Shown piece by piece: positions 29,474 through 39,704 of a stretch of 64,000 bases of DNA; position 1 is the stretch's first letter, and the number at the start of each line of letters is the position of its first letter. Below the pieces are notes generated by a model that saw only the letters and a list, made by a program, of their open reading frames with translations, was not told where the DNA came from and searched no databases. Position numbers and translations under genes: made by a program. This stretch comes from AP-15 sp963845735. Lineage in GTDB: Bacteria; Pseudomonadota; Alphaproteobacteria; ATCC43930; CGMCC-115725. The stretch is taken from positions 62,001 through 126,000 of the forward strand of contig CAWJTR010000008.1 of the NCBI GenBank assembly GCA_963845735.1, given 5' to 3'.

Positions 29474-30673
29474 ATGCCACAGGCTGTGACGATCGCGAGC
29501 TTACCGAGGGCATTCGAGTTGGTGAAGGGCATGCAAGGAGCAAGGGCTGGAGTGGGACGAGGGCTATCGTGGTCTCGGGCGCGAGGAGATCGCCGCCATC
29601 CTGACCGGGCCAGATGGCAGCAAGCGATCGACGAACATCTCGATCGGATGGCGGTGCTCGACCAGGCCGACCGGCGCAACGGCTCGTACCGGCGGCATCT
29701 GCTGACCGAACTCGGCGAGATCGAGCTGGCGGTGCCGCGCACCCGCCGCTTTGCGCCGATGCGGTGCTGCGCGCCTATGCGCGGCGCGCCGAGCAACTCG
29801 AACGCATGATCTTGGCCTGCTTTGTGCTCGGGTCTCTCGGTACGCAAGGTAGAGCGAGGCGCTGCTGCCGATCCTCGGGCGGCCGATCAGCCCGGCGACG
29901 GTGAGCACAGGTGGCCAAGCAACTCGACGCGGTGGTCGCCGCCTTTCATGCCCGGCCGCTCAAGGAGCAGTACCGAGTGCTGATGCTCGATAGCGTCGTG
30001 CTCGCCCGCAAGACCGGCGCCGGCGCGATCCGGCGCCCGGTCCTGGTCGCGCTCGGCCTGCGCCCGGACGGCAAGAAGGAGATCATCGACTTCCGCCTGG
30101 CGCAGAGCGAGAGCGCGCCGAATGGGAGCGCTTTCTCGGCGACCTGATCCGCCGCGGCCTGACCGGCGAAAGCCTCGAGATGATCTGCGTCGATGGCGGC
30201 AGCGGGTCTGCTTGGCCACGCTGCCGACCGCCTATCCTGGGAGCACAGTTCAGCGCTGCTGGGCGCACAAGATGCGCAATGTGCTGGCCAAAGTGCGCCG
30301 AAGCCGACCAGCCCCCGGTCAAGGCCGATCTGCAGGCCGTGATGAACGCCAAAACCGTGCTGCAGGCGCGCGTCGGCTGCTCGCCGCTTGCCGATCACTG
30401 GGAAGCGGACTATCGGAAAGCGGTCGCCTGCCTGCGCGATGATCTCGACGAACTGCTTACCTGCTGGCGCTACAAATCTCTCGCTGAACGCAAAAGGGTA
30501 CAGAACCACTAACGCCATCGAACGGCGTTTTCGCAAAGTCAGACGGCGAACTTGGTTGATGGGTGTTTTTTTAGACCGCATCTCGATGGACCGCATCCTG
30601 TTCGCCGTCTTGAATCATGAAAACCAAAAACCAGGGCTTCAGCACCCCTCACTTGCTGACACAAACCTTTTGA
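29474..30673 (+). pseudogene. IS256 (Mutator-type) transposase, multiple frame breaks
   Basis: ATG 29474 with a GAGGAG ribosome site. About 400 codons in total, the normal family length, but spread over all three frames with at least six breaks. Recognisable pieces in order are RNGSYRRHLLTELGEIELAV, RAYARRAEQLERMILACF, AKQLDAVVAAFHARPLKEQ, YRVLMLDSVVLARKTG (first catalytic Asp), SLEMICVDGGSG (second Asp), VQRCWAHKMRNVLAKV, DLDELLTCWRYKS and TNAIERRFRKVRRRT (catalytic Glu). The DDE residues are all present, so it may have been active recently. The break density is higher than in the surrounding genes, so both real decay and assembly error may contribute. Confidence 0.88.
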
Positions 30674-30683
30674 GGTCCGGAGA
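30673..30683 (+). repeat. 11-bp direct repeat, right copy, at IS256 element
   Basis: AGGTCCGGAGA, identical to 29387-29397. It begins with the last base of the transposase stop codon, so the coding region runs to the very end of the element. Confidence 0.55.
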
Positions 30684-30796
30684 GCTCCTTGACATTCTTC
30701 CGTTGTGTATGCACGTTGTAGATGCACATGGCGCGCTCCGGAAGCGCGATGGCCGGCTCTCCCCGGTGGAGCTTCGCGCGGCCAGGAGTAGCGCAC

Positions 30797-31096
30797 ATGG
30801 CCGACTTCGAATGGGATCCCAGGAAGGAATCCCGTAACGTTGACAAACATCATATCGATTTCACCACGGCATCGCTGATTTGGGACGGTCCCGTATACGA
30901 GCGACCCGACAACCGACGCGATTATGGCGAAGCCCGGACCGTCGCCTTCGGCCTGGCCGAGGACCGCGTTTTAGCCGTCGTCTTCACGTGGCGTCGGGAA
31001 GCTCGTCGGATCATCTCAGGGCGAATTGCCAGTTCCCGAGAGAGAAGAATTTATGAAACGGAAATCGCACGCCGAGGCCGAGCGCCCCCGGACTGA
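30797..31096 (+). CDS. brnT: BrnT family toxin
   Basis: 99 residues from ATG 30797; the open frame upstream is not part of the family. Diagnostic blocks are FEWDPRKESRNVDKHHIDF at the start, then RRDYGEARTVAFGLAEDRVL, VVFTWR and RRIISGRIASSRERRIY. BrnT has a RelE-like ribonuclease fold and inhibits translation. The 3' end overlaps the brnA antitoxin start by 44 bp. The module follows directly after the IS256 element and precedes convergent valS, a typical accessory position. Confidence 0.92.
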   Translation: MADFEWDPRKESRNVDKHHIDFTTASLIWDGPVYERPDNRRDYGEARTVAFGLAEDRVLAVVFTWRREARRIISGRIASSRERRIYETEIARRGRAPPD

Positions 31097-31346
31097 CTGG
31101 GCGCGCGTCGATGCGCTGACCGACGCCGAGATCGAGGCGGCGGTGCGCGACGATCCCGACGCTGCGCCGATCGTCGATGACGATTGGTTTGCGTCGGCGA
31201 CGCTGGTCATGCCGAAACCGAAGGAGCAGATCAGCATCCGGCTCGACCGCGATGTGTTGGAGCATTTCAGACGATATCCGCGCTATCAGACGCGGATCAA
31301 CGCGATCTTGCGGGCCGCGATGGAGCACGAAAAGAAGGCGGGCTGA
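31053..31346 (+). CDS. brnA: BrnA family antitoxin
   Basis: 97 residues from ATG 31053, preceded by a GAGAGAAG ribosome site inside brnT. The N-terminal part is acidic and flexible (ALTDAEIEAAVRDDPDA), with the family motif DDDWF. The C-terminal ribbon-helix-helix part reads KEQISIRLDRDVLEHFR then YQTRINAILRAAM. BrnA neutralises BrnT and represses the operon through this DNA-binding domain. The stop is 20 bp from the valS stop on the other strand. Confidence 0.93.
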   Translation: MKRKSHAEAERPRTDWARVDALTDAEIEAAVRDDPDAAPIVDDDWFASATLVMPKPKEQISIRLDRDVLEHFRRYPRYQTRINAILRAAMEHEKKAG

Positions 31347-31366
31347 ACCAGCGCGCCGCTCCGAAC

Positions 31367-34022
31367 TCAAACCGCCGCCAGCCGGTCGTAGGCGGCGCGC
31401 AGCCGGTCTCGGTCGCGGGCCGCGTCGGCTTCGCGCTCGCGCTGTTCTTCGACCACCTCTGGCTTCGCCTTGGCGAGAAACTGCGGATTACCGAGCTTGG
31501 CGGCGAATTTCGCGATCTCGCCATCCAGCTTGCCGATCTCCTTGGCAAGCCGGGCCCGTTCCCGAGCGAGGTCGACGACCTCTCCGAGCGGCAGGATCAT
31601 CGTCGCACCTTCGACCACGACCTGTATCGCCCCGACGGGAACGATCCCCGCGGGCTCGATCCGGTCGACCCGCGCGAGACGGATGAAATGCTCGCGGTGG
31701 CGTTCGAGCCGTTCGGCCGCTGCAGGCTCGGCATCCTTGACCAGCAGCGGCACACGCGAAGCGGGCGGCACGTTCATCTCGGCGCGCACGGCGCGGATCG
31801 CCGAGATCGCCGCGACCACCCATTCCATCTCGCTCGCCGCAGCGCGATCGATCGCATCCGGCGGGAAATCGGGCCACGGAGCAGAGATCAGCAAGCCCGC
31901 TCCCTCGCCGGCGAAATATTGCCACAACTCCTCGGTGATGAACGGCATGACCGGGTGCAGCAGGCGCAGGATATGGGCCAGCACCCAGGCCGTCGTCGCC
32001 TGGGTCTCGCTGCGCGCCTGACCATCGTCGCCCTGCAGGATCGGCTTGGTAAACTCGATATACCAATCGCAGAACGTGCCCCAGACGAAATGGTAGAGCC
32101 GCGCCGCCGCCTCGTCGAAACGATAAGCGTCGAGCGAGGCGGTCACCGCAGCGGCGCAATCGGCCGTCGCCGCCGCGATCCAGCGGTTGACAGTCAGCCT
32201 GGACTGCGCCGGGGAAAAACCGCCGACCGGCACGCAGCCGTTGATCTGCGCATAGCGCGCCGCGTTCCACAGCTTGGTCGCGAAATTGCGGTAGCCTTCG
32301 ACCCGGCTCTCGGCGAGCTTGATGTCGCGGCCGGGTGCGGCCAGCGCCGCCAACGTGAAGCGCAGCGCGTCGCAGCCGTAACGGTCGATCAATTCGAGCG
32401 GGTCGATGATGTTGCCGCGCGATTTCGACATCTTCTGGCCGCGCTCGTCGCGCACCAGCGCATGGATGTAGACGGTGCGGAACGGCACTTCGCCCATGAA
32501 GTGCAGCCCCATCATCATCATCCGGGCGACCCAGAAAAAGATGATGTCGAAGCCGGTGACCAGGACGTCGCCCGGATAATAGCGGGCAAGCTCGCGGGTC
32601 GGCTCCGGCCAACCCAACGTCGAGAACGGCCACAAACCCGACGAAAACCAGGTGTCGAGCACGTCATCATCGCGGCGCAATTCGACCGCGTGGCCGTACT
32701 TCGCCTCGGCCTCGGCGAGCGCTTCCGCCTCGGTCTCGGCAACGAAGACCGTGCCGTCCGGTCCGTACCAGGCCGGGATCTGGTGCCCCCACCACAGCTG
32801 ACGCGAAATGCACCAGGGCTGGATGTTGCGCATCCATTCGAAAAAGGTGTTCTCCCATTGCCGCGGGACAAAGCGGGTGCGGCCGTCCTCGACCGCGGCG
32901 ATCGCTGGCTCGGCCAGCACCTCGCGCGTCGCAAAACCATTGATCGGTCAGCCACGGCTCGATGACGACGCCCGAGCGGTCGTGATGCGGCACCATCAGG
33001 GTATGGTCTTCGATCTTTTCCAGAAGCCCGGCGGCATCGAGGTCGGCCAACCACTTTCGTCGCGCGCTGCAAACCGGTCGAGGCCGCGATACGCCTCCGG
33101 CGACCGCATCGTTGAGCCGCGCGTCCGCGTCGAAGATGTTGATCGCTCAGCCAGCCCGTGCCGCCGGCCGACCTCGAAATCGTTGAAGTCGTGCGCCGGG
33201 GTGATCTTGACCGCACCGCTGCCGGTCTCGGGATCGGCGTATTCGTCGGCGATGATCGGGATCAGCCGGCCGGCGAGCGGCAGGCGGACGCGATTTGCCG
33301 ACCAGATCGGCAAACCGCGCGTCCTCGGGATGCACCGCGACCCCGGTGTCGCCGAGCATCGTCTCGGGCCGGGTCGTCGCGACCACGATATAACGGCCAG
33401 GCTCGCCCTCGATCGGGTAGCGGATGTGCCACAGCGAGCCGTTGGTCTCGCGGTTTTCAACCTCGAGATCCGAGATCACGGTGTGCATCTCGGGATCCCA
33501 ATTGACCAGCCGCTTGTCGCGGTAGACCAGCCCCTGGCGAAAAAGCGCGACAAAAACCCGGCGAACCGCCGCGGCCAGGCCCGGATCCATCGTAAAGCGC
33601 TCGCGCCGCCAGTCGGGCGAGGCGCCAAGACGCCGCAGCTGGCGGGTGATAGTGCCGCCCGACTGCTCCTTCCATTCCCAGACCCGGGCGACGAACCGCT
33701 CACGGCCCAGATCGCGCTTCGATCCGCCTTCCTCGGCGATCTGGCCGGCGACAACGATTTCGGTGGCGATGCCGGCGTGATCGGTGCCGGGCTGCCACAG
33801 CACGTCGCGGCCGCGCATGCGCTGATAGCGGACCAGCACGTCCTGCAACGTGAAGGTCAAGGCATGCCCCATATGCAGGCTCCCGGTCACGTTGGGGGGC
33901 GGCATCATGATCGTATAGGGCGCCTTGTTGCTGTCGGGGTCGGCGGCAAACGCGCCCGACGCTTCCCATTGCGCGTAGCAGCGCCGCTCCACGTCAGCAG
34001 GCTCGAAAGTTTTGTCCAGCAT
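31367..34022 (-). CDS. valS: Valine--tRNA ligase, at least five frame breaks
   Basis: Essential class I synthetase charging tRNA-Val. From ATG 34022 the first frame has the signature PPPNVTGSLHMGHAL and VLWQPGTDHAGIATE, then WDPEMHTVISDLEVE and ATTRPETMLGD of the editing domain. Between 33300 and 32930 the protein continues through several frame changes: LIPIIADEYADPETGSGAVK, HDFNDFEVGRRHGL, INIFDADARLNDAV, GLLEKIEDHTLMVPHHDRSG and WLTDQWF. The last frame carries RDDDVLDTWFSSGLWPFSTL and GQKMSKSRGNIIDP (KMSKS loop), the anticodon-binding domain and the C-terminal coiled coil. The total of about 885 codons is the normal size. Since the cell cannot live without it, the breaks are best read as sequencing errors; one (near 32935) is a TTTT/TTT run. 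Confidence 0.95.
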
Positions 34023-34127
34023 TGCTGAACCGTCCTCGATTGAGCGGTTGGAAACCAGGCGTCGAAAGCACAGCGAGCGAGGCGGCGACGCGCGATGATT
34101 GGCTGGGGCAGGCGATTTGCCCCCGCT

Positions 34128-34721
34128 TCAGCGCAGACCGGCCTCACCGACGACGCGCGCGATCTCCTCACGGACCAAGCGCTCGACAAGGCCCGGGAGA
34201 TGGTCGTCGAGCCAGGCCTGCAGCAAGGGCCGCAAGGTGTCGCAAACGATTTCCTCGAGGGTGCGGTCGGCGGCGCCGATCGTCAGCTCTCCCTCGGTCC
34301 GCCGCTCCCGCGGCGCCGCGCCGAGCCGGGCAAAGGCGGTGGCGGCTGCCCCCGATGTCGCCGACGAAAGAATGCGTTCGCGCGGACGATCCGATTTCGT
34401 TGCGTATACGGGGTCCGTGTGCGGAGGGTCCGGTTCGATTCGCTCCGACCGGGCGGCGGCGGGCGAGGGCTCTTTACCTGCTCCGGCCACAGGCGCCGGC
34501 GCGGCGACCGGCGCCAAATGCCGCACCGAGCCATCCGCTTCGATCGCCTCAGTCAGTTCGAGGATTTCGCCGCTCTCGCCCCGCACCGGGCGTATCGCCT
34601 CTGTCGATCGATTATCTTCGGCAATGAGGCGGCCGATCGACGCGATTATGTCCTCCATCGAGGGTTCGGCCGCCGGGTGGCCGGGAGTCAAAGGATTTGG
34701 CTTGGGCTGGGCGACGGACAT
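34128..34721 (-). CDS. DUF2497 / PopZ-like polar organising protein
   Basis: The start at ATG 34721 is preferred to the TTG at 34754. About 197 residues. The N-terminal helix AAEPSMEDIIASIGRLIAED and the C-terminal region EEIVCDTLRPLLQAWLDDHL then VERLVREEIARV are the two conserved parts of the DUF2497/PopZ family. The middle is a low-complexity Pro/Ala/Glu-rich linker, as in PopZ. PopZ self-assembles at cell poles and anchors the chromosome. The neighbours valS, tolC and pcm form an arrangement conserved in alphaproteobacteria. Confidence 0.9.
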   Translation of the reverse strand: MSVAQPKPNPLTPGHPAAEPSMEDIIASIGRLIAEDNRSTEAIRPVRGESGEILELTEAIEADGSVRHLAPVAAPAPVAGAGKEPSPAAARSERIEPDPPHTDPVYATKSDRPRERILSSATSGAAATAFARLGAAPRERRTEGELTIGAADRTLEEIVCDTLRPLLQAWLDDHLPGLVERLVREEIARVVGEAGLR

Positions 34722-34830
34722 AACGGCAACCGGCAAACTTTGGGGATCGGCCAAATTAGACGTTGCCCGTCGAACTTTCCAGGCCCGTCGAATTTTCCAG
34801 CGGAACCGGCCAAGTCACTCCTTCAACCGG

Positions 34831-36295
34831 TCACTCTTTCAGACCGCCGCCGAAGCCGATCCATTTGTTCTTCACCTCCTTATAGTGCCGCTCCATGTCG
34901 TAGAGCTGCACCGGAAGATGGAGCTCGGGGGCGACCAGCCGACCGATTGCCGCGGCGAGATTGAACTCCGCTAAAGCTGCATCGTGTTCGGCGACGATCA
35001 GCTGCTGCTGGGTCGTCAGCAACTGCTGGTTTTGAATCAAAACGTCGAGCGTGGTGGCAGTGCCGACCAGCGCTTCCTGCTGAATCCCCTCGAGAGCGAT
35101 CTGGGCGGCGCGCACCGCCGCCGCGAACGACGCAATGCTGGCCCGCGCCGCCTTCAAGGTTTCCCAGGCGTCAGTCGCGGTCTGCACCGACGCGCGCCGC
35201 GCGTCGTCGACCTGGCTGCGCCGCTGACCGACCGTCTGCTGAGCCTGGCGCGTCTGCGAATAGATCGCGCCGCCTTCATAAAGCGGCATCGTCATTTGCG
35301 CGGTAATCGAGGCTTCTTGTTCCAGAGAACCGTTCAACGTGATCGAAGGAGCAAATAAGCGGATGAGACCGCCGACGAGCGAGATCTGCGGCAGCAATTG
35401 GCCGCGCACGACATCGATGTTGTCGCGCGCGGCAAGCTCGGCGAAGTTGGCCGAGATCACATTGAAATTAGCCGTGGCGGCGAGGGTGAGGGCCTCTTCA
35501 CGTGTCACGGGAAGTGTCGGGCGCTCCCGCGGCAGCAGCAGCCTGCCGGGCGCATGGCCGACGACGCGGACATATTCGGCCTGGCTCTGCCGCAGCTGTC
35601 CCGTCCGCGGAGGTCAGGGTGCCGATGGCTTGCGCGAGCGACGATTCGGCCTGCGCCACATCGGTGCGGGTCACCTCGCCGACCCGAAAGCGGTCTTGCG
35701 TCGCTTCGAGCTGCTTGCGCAACACCTCGACGTTGTTGCGGTTGACCTCGACCAGAGCCTGGTCGCGAACCACGTCGAGATAGGCCTGGGCGACCGCTTG
35801 AAACACCGAGGTCTCGACCGCGAGGGTCTGCGCCCGGGTCGACTGCACCGTGTTGACCGCCTGCCGGGTCTGGGCCACGGTCCGACCGCCGGAATAGACG
35901 GGCTGGGTTACCTGGAGATTGAGGCTGTTCTGATAGAAGGTCGAATAGGTGGTCGATCCGCGGCGCGACGGCGGGCTCCCTGTTGCGAAACTGCTTCGCG
36001 CGCCTCCCAACTGCCCGGTAAAGTTGACCGTCGGACGCCAGCCCGACAACGCCTGCGGCACCTGCTCGTCGGTCGCCCGCAGCAGGGCGCGCTGCGCCAG
36101 CAGCTGCGGGTTGGTGTTGTAGGCTTCGGCTAGCGCCTGGGTCAGCGTCTGCGCCTGGGCCGGCGCCGCGGCTACCAAAATCAGCCCGGCAAGCGCGGCA
36201 AATCCCGACAGGTTGCGCCGACCGAGGGGCCGTGAACCGTGCCGGCGGCGTCGATCCGCTCGGTCCATCTGGGGAATTTGCTGGTCGCCGGACAT
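34831..36295 (-). CDS. tolC: TolC family outer-membrane efflux/secretion protein, one frameshift
   Basis: About 488 residues after reconstruction. A long N-terminal extension leads into the signal peptide FAALAGLILVAAAPAQAQT. The first repeat has LTQALAEAYNTNPQLLAQRA and RPTVNFTGQLGG, then LNLQVTQPVYSGGRTVAQ and FRVGEVTRTDVAQAESSLAQ. The frame breaks near 35600; the next frame continues GQLRQSQAEYVRVVGHAPG and the second repeat with MTMPLYEGGAIYSQTRQAQQ and LVGTATTLDVLIQNQQLL. These paired structural repeats define the TolC trimer. It serves type I secretion and efflux pumps. It lies between pcm and the PopZ-like gene, a conserved order. Confidence 0.94.
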
Positions 36296-36330
36296 TCGAG
36301 GCTCGAAGGCTGTGAGACCGCTTCTGAACT

Positions 36331-36988
36331 CTAAAATACAAAGGTCGGCTTGGGCTGGAAACCGGGCAACAGCGGGGTTGCCGCCTCAAACATAACGCGT
36401 CGCGCTATAGCGCCGCCAGTCTTTGTCGTCAGGGTGGCGCGGCCGATCCCGCCCGCCGCTTTGACCACGGCGACGAGCCGTCCGTCTTCCGCTAGCTGCG
36501 CGACGATCTCATTCGGCACCTCGGCGACAGCGCCGCCGAACATAATCACGTCATAGGGTGCGCGCTGCCGGTGGCCCGAGGCCAACGGCCCCTCGACCAC
36601 GCTGACAGCGGCGATACCGTGATCGACGAGAGCAGCCCTGGCGCGCCGCGCGAGCTGCTGGGTCTTCCTCCAGTGCGACGACGGCGCGGGCCAGCCGGGC
36701 GAGAACGGCCGCCTCGTATCCCGCTCCAGCGCCGACCACCAGCGCGATGTCGGCACGCTCGACGGAAGCCGCCTGCAGCAGTCGGGCAGCCACCATCGGT
36801 TCCATCAGATAGCGTCCGCCGCCGAGCGGCAGATCGTCGTCGACATAGGCGACGGGCTGCAGCTGTTCGGGCACGAACAGCTCGCGCCGGATCTCACCCA
36901 TGGCGGCGAGCAGCCGATCATCGGTGACCTTGTTGGTTCGGATCTGGCTCTCGATCATGTGCACGCGAGCCGCCTCGAATACCGTCAT
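36331..36988 (-). CDS. pcm: Protein-L-isoaspartate O-methyltransferase family protein, one frameshift
   Basis: About 219 residues after reconstruction. The first frame from 36988 has ARVHMIESQIRTNKVTDDRL, the substrate-binding YVDDDLPLGGGRYLMEPM and the SAM motif LVVGAGAGYEAAVLARLA. After VALEEDP the frame breaks near 36665 and continues QLARRARAALVDHGIAAVSV, then PYDVIMFGGAVAEVP and a C-terminal strand pair ending FQPKPTFVF. It uses the short alphaproteobacterial form placed beside tolC. In this subgroup the GxGxG and PLG motifs are kept, but whether it repairs isoaspartate has not been settled. 35 bp separate it from tolC. Confidence 0.9.
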
Positions 36989-37064
36989 CCTGTTCCCGGT
37001 GGCGAATGAACAGCCGCGTTATAGCGGTGGGGTAGAGCGGGCACAATCGGCAGCACCCGCTGTT

Positions 37065-37568
37065 TCAACCCGGCAGCCGCTCTACCGGTTGCCCGTCCGC
37101 GAGGCGGGCAATAAGCTGCCGCGCGGTCATCCCGAGGACCGGGTGGCGCCAACCGGGTGCGATTTCGGCCAATGGCTCGAGCACGAAGCGGCGCTGATGC
37201 AGGCGCGGGTGCGGCAAGATCAGCGCCCCCGTTTCGATCTGCTCGCCCTGGTGATCGAGCAGATCGAGGTCGACGACGCGCGCCGCGTTGCGTACGCCGC
37301 GAACCCGGCCGAATCGGTTCTCGATAGCCTGCATCAGCGCCAGCAGGCCGACAGCGTCGAGTCCGGTCTCCACCGCGGCGACGGCGTTGACGAACCACGG
37401 CTGGTCCGAGGGAGGCACCGGCTCGCTGCGGTACCAGGCAGAGCGCGCCGTGATCGTCACCCCCTCCTCCGCCAGCGCGTCGAGGGCGGCACTCAGTGTC
37501 TCCCGCGGCGGTCCCCAGCGTGGGCTGTCGAGATTGCCGCCGATGCCGATCAGCGTGAGGCGCGACAA
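37065..37568 (-). CDS. folK: 2-amino-4-hydroxy-6-hydroxymethyldihydropteridine diphosphokinase
   Basis: 167 residues, intact. HPPK signatures are LIGIGGNLDSP at the start, YRSEPVPPSDQPWFVNAVAA, RVVDLDLLDH and HPRLHQRRFVLEPLAEIAPG. The two Asp residues of DLDLL bind the magnesium ions. The enzyme transfers pyrophosphate from ATP to the pterin in folate synthesis. It is in a minus-strand run with the small protein and FAD oxidoreductase upstream; a 10-bp gap separates it from the former. Confidence 0.96.
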   Translation of the reverse strand: MSRLTLIGIGGNLDSPRWGPPRETLSAALDALAEEGVTITARSAWYRSEPVPPSDQPWFVNAVAAVETGLDAVGLLALMQAIENRFGRVRGVRNAARVVDLDLLDHQGEQIETGALILPHPRLHQRRFVLEPLAEIAPGWRHPVLGMTARQLIARLADGQPVERLPG

Positions 37569-37578
37569 GCGAAATGGT

Positions 37579-37866
37579 CTAGCGGACGACGGCGCGGGCG
37601 ATCGTCTCCCATTCCTCCTTCAGCGGCGCGGTCGACACCTCCCGGCCGGCGCGGCCGTACCAGCCGCCGGCGTTGCGCAGATCGCCTTCGACGCGGTGGA
37701 GATAGGCATGCGCCCACGCCCCCTCGGCGTCGCCTTGCTGCTGCGCGCATTTGTGGGCTTGGTGCCAATCGCCTTTGGCCTCCCACCACAGCGCCGCCGC
37801 CGCCATGCTCAATCCTTCGGGCGGCTCGTCTTTGGCGAGCGAGCCTCGGTAAGTCTCGAAATCCAT
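37579..37866 (-). CDS. Small conserved hypothetical protein
   Basis: 95 residues, intact, ATG 37866. It is rich in Trp, Ala and Glu: SMAAAALWWEAKGDWHQAHK, AYLHRVEGDLRNAGGWYGRA and EEWETIARAVV. The pattern of W-H-A-H repeats looks like two short TPR-like helical hairpins. No signal peptide or cofactor motif is seen. I recognise it as a type of small protein common in proteobacteria without an assigned role. It sits between the FAD oxidoreductase and folK on the same strand. Confidence 0.8.
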   Translation of the reverse strand: MDFETYRGSLAKDEPPEGLSMAAAALWWEAKGDWHQAHKCAQQQGDAEGAWAHAYLHRVEGDLRNAGGWYGRAGREVSTAPLKEEWETIARAVVR

Positions 37867-37918
37867 CCCGCTTCCTCCTGGTGAAGCGCAATCGCATCAG
37901 CATACAGCAACGGGCGGA

Positions 37919-39316
37919 TCAAGCGAGCAAGCGGTCGAGCCGGTCGCGCAGCCGATACCAGCCGCCGACGCGCCGGCAGAAACCACGGATTGCCGGAATA
38001 GAGCGGGTGGTCGGGGAAATCGTGCGTGTCGAAGCTGCAGGCATAGTTGGCGGCGCGGGCGATCTTGCGCGCGGTCTGCCAGCCCAGATAGGTCATCATC
38101 GCGACCCCGCTGCCGTTGCAGCCGAGGCAATAATGGAGACCCTCGCTCTGACCCATATGCGGCAGCGCGTCGAGGGTGAACGCGGTGTTGCCGGTCCAGG
38201 CATGGGTGACCTTGACGCCCCGCAACTGCGGGAAGCGCGCGGCCATATAGCGATGCAGGATCGGCGCGCTGACCGCCGCGTCGACCTGGGTAAACCGGGC
38301 CCGGCCGCCAAAGATCATCCGCCGGCCATCGGGCGACATCCGGTAATAGCACAGCACCCGTCTGGTGTCCGACAAGGTGCGCCCCTTGGGGATCAGCGAG
38401 CCGGCGAGATCCGGCGGTAATTCCTCGGTGGCGATGATGTGGCTGGCGATCGGGACGACGCGGCGTCTGAGCGCCGGGGTCAGATTGCCGGTGTAGCCGT
38501 TGGTGGCGATGACGACATCGCCGGCCGAAACCTCGCCCCGGCTGGTTTCGACCCGCCATCCGTTTCCGGCCCGGACGATGCGGCCGACTGCGGCCTTTGC
38601 GCAGACCGCGACGGCACGCCGGCGGCAAGCATCGAGCAGCCCCTTGTAATAAAGCGCCGGATGCAATTTGCCCGACCGCTCGACGACCATGCCGCCGTGA
38701 TAATAGCCGCTGTCGATTTCTTCACGCTGGCGCTCGCGGGGCACCATATAGGCGCCCGATTGCGCCGCCGCGTTGAGCAGCGCCAGCCGGCGGGATCTGG
38801 GCGGCGAAAATGCTTGCGCGTCCACGCCCCGACAAAACGGCCGCGCTTTTCCCAATGACAGTCGATCTGCTCTTCGCCGATCAGGCGGTCGATCAGGGCG
38901 AAGGCGTCGGCGGCGTCGGATAGAATATTCTGCGCCCGCTCGCCCTCTATGTCGATTGCCCGGCCGGTGAAGCTCTTGCCGAGATTGACGCCGCCGCTGA
39001 CTGCCCCGCCATTGCGGGTGCTGGCGCCAAAGCCGAGCTCGTTCGCTTCGAGCACGACGGCGTCGATGCCCTGCTTGGCCAATTCCAGCGCCGTCGACAG
39101 CCCGGCATAGCCGCCGCCGACGATCGCCACCCGCGCCTCTTTCGGCACCTCGGCGAGCTCGCCCGCCACCGGCCGATAGGCTTCCCACCAATAGGGCGAG
39201 GGCGTGAAATCCCGGTGCAGAATGTCGGGGCTCAACATCAGCCTCAGCCTATCATCGCAGGCCTCATGCAGCGAGCCCGCGGATACGATATCGTAATCAC
39301 TCTTCAATGCAATCAT
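37919..39316 (-). CDS. FAD-dependent oxidoreductase (DAO/PuuB-like), two frameshifts
   Basis: About 465 residues after reconstruction. The N-terminal frame has SPYWWEAYRP and the dinucleotide motif ARVAIVGGGYAGLSTALELA, then VVLEANELGFGASTRNGGAV, the flavin-contacting region. A break near 38800 shifts to a frame with LNAAAQSGAYMVPRERQREE, VVIATNGYTGNLTP and the C-terminal FAD block LHYCLGCNGSGVAMM. A second break near 37985 leads to GGWYRLRDRLDRLLA and the stop at 37919. The family includes gamma-glutamylputrescine oxidase and sarcosine oxidase-like enzymes that oxidise amines. The substrate cannot be inferred from neighbours. Confidence 0.9.
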
Positions 39317-39704
39317 GGCCTCCGGATTATCTAGCCGAAAGAGAGCAACATGGGGGCACAGCTACATTCGTTGCCAATTCGCGATAAGTCGGCCGCGGCA
39401 GGTGCGACGGCGAACTGCGGCCCTCGCTGGTCGCATCAGGCGGCTGCTTCTGCGGCCCGGTTTGCGGCGGCTGCGCCGACGCGGCGACTCGCTGATGCTC
39501 GTGAAGCTGTCTCGTTGATCACGGCCTGTCCTGCCGATGGACCGCCGATCAGGTCTTGGCCGAGGACGTTCCAGGCGTTTTCCGATCCTGCATTTGACCG
39601 GGTCGAATCAGGGCCTCGACGAGGATCTGACTTTGCTGTGCGATGCCTGCACGGACGGTTCAGGCGAACCGCGATTTCAAAATCGAACGAACCGGGCCGA
39701 ATGA
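39317..39704. other. Unassigned region upstream of the Cys-rich protein
   Basis: About 390 bp. Short ORFs exist on both strands but overlap each other and show no known motif. A minus-strand ORF at 39436-39714 (92 codons), with NVLGQDLIGGPSAGQAVINE and an Ala-rich end, looks protein-like and could be a decayed fragment. The region should also hold promoters for both divergent flanking genes. Confidence 0.3.

Larger units (their letters stand above)
29387..30683 (+). mobile_element. IS256-family insertion sequence, degenerate
   Basis: About 1.3 kb, carrying one broken transposase gene. Near-terminal inverted repeats are visible: TTTGTGTCAG around 29410 on the plus strand and its complement CTGACACAAA around 30656, each followed inward by a GTGAG-GGG stretch. 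An identical 11-bp sequence AGGTCCGGAGA occurs at 29387-29397 and 30673-30683. It may be a target duplication or, since TCCGGA is self-complementary, the outer tips of the inverted repeats, so exact ends are uncertain by about 10 bp. The element lies between the aminomutase-like gene and brnTA. Confidence 0.85.
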
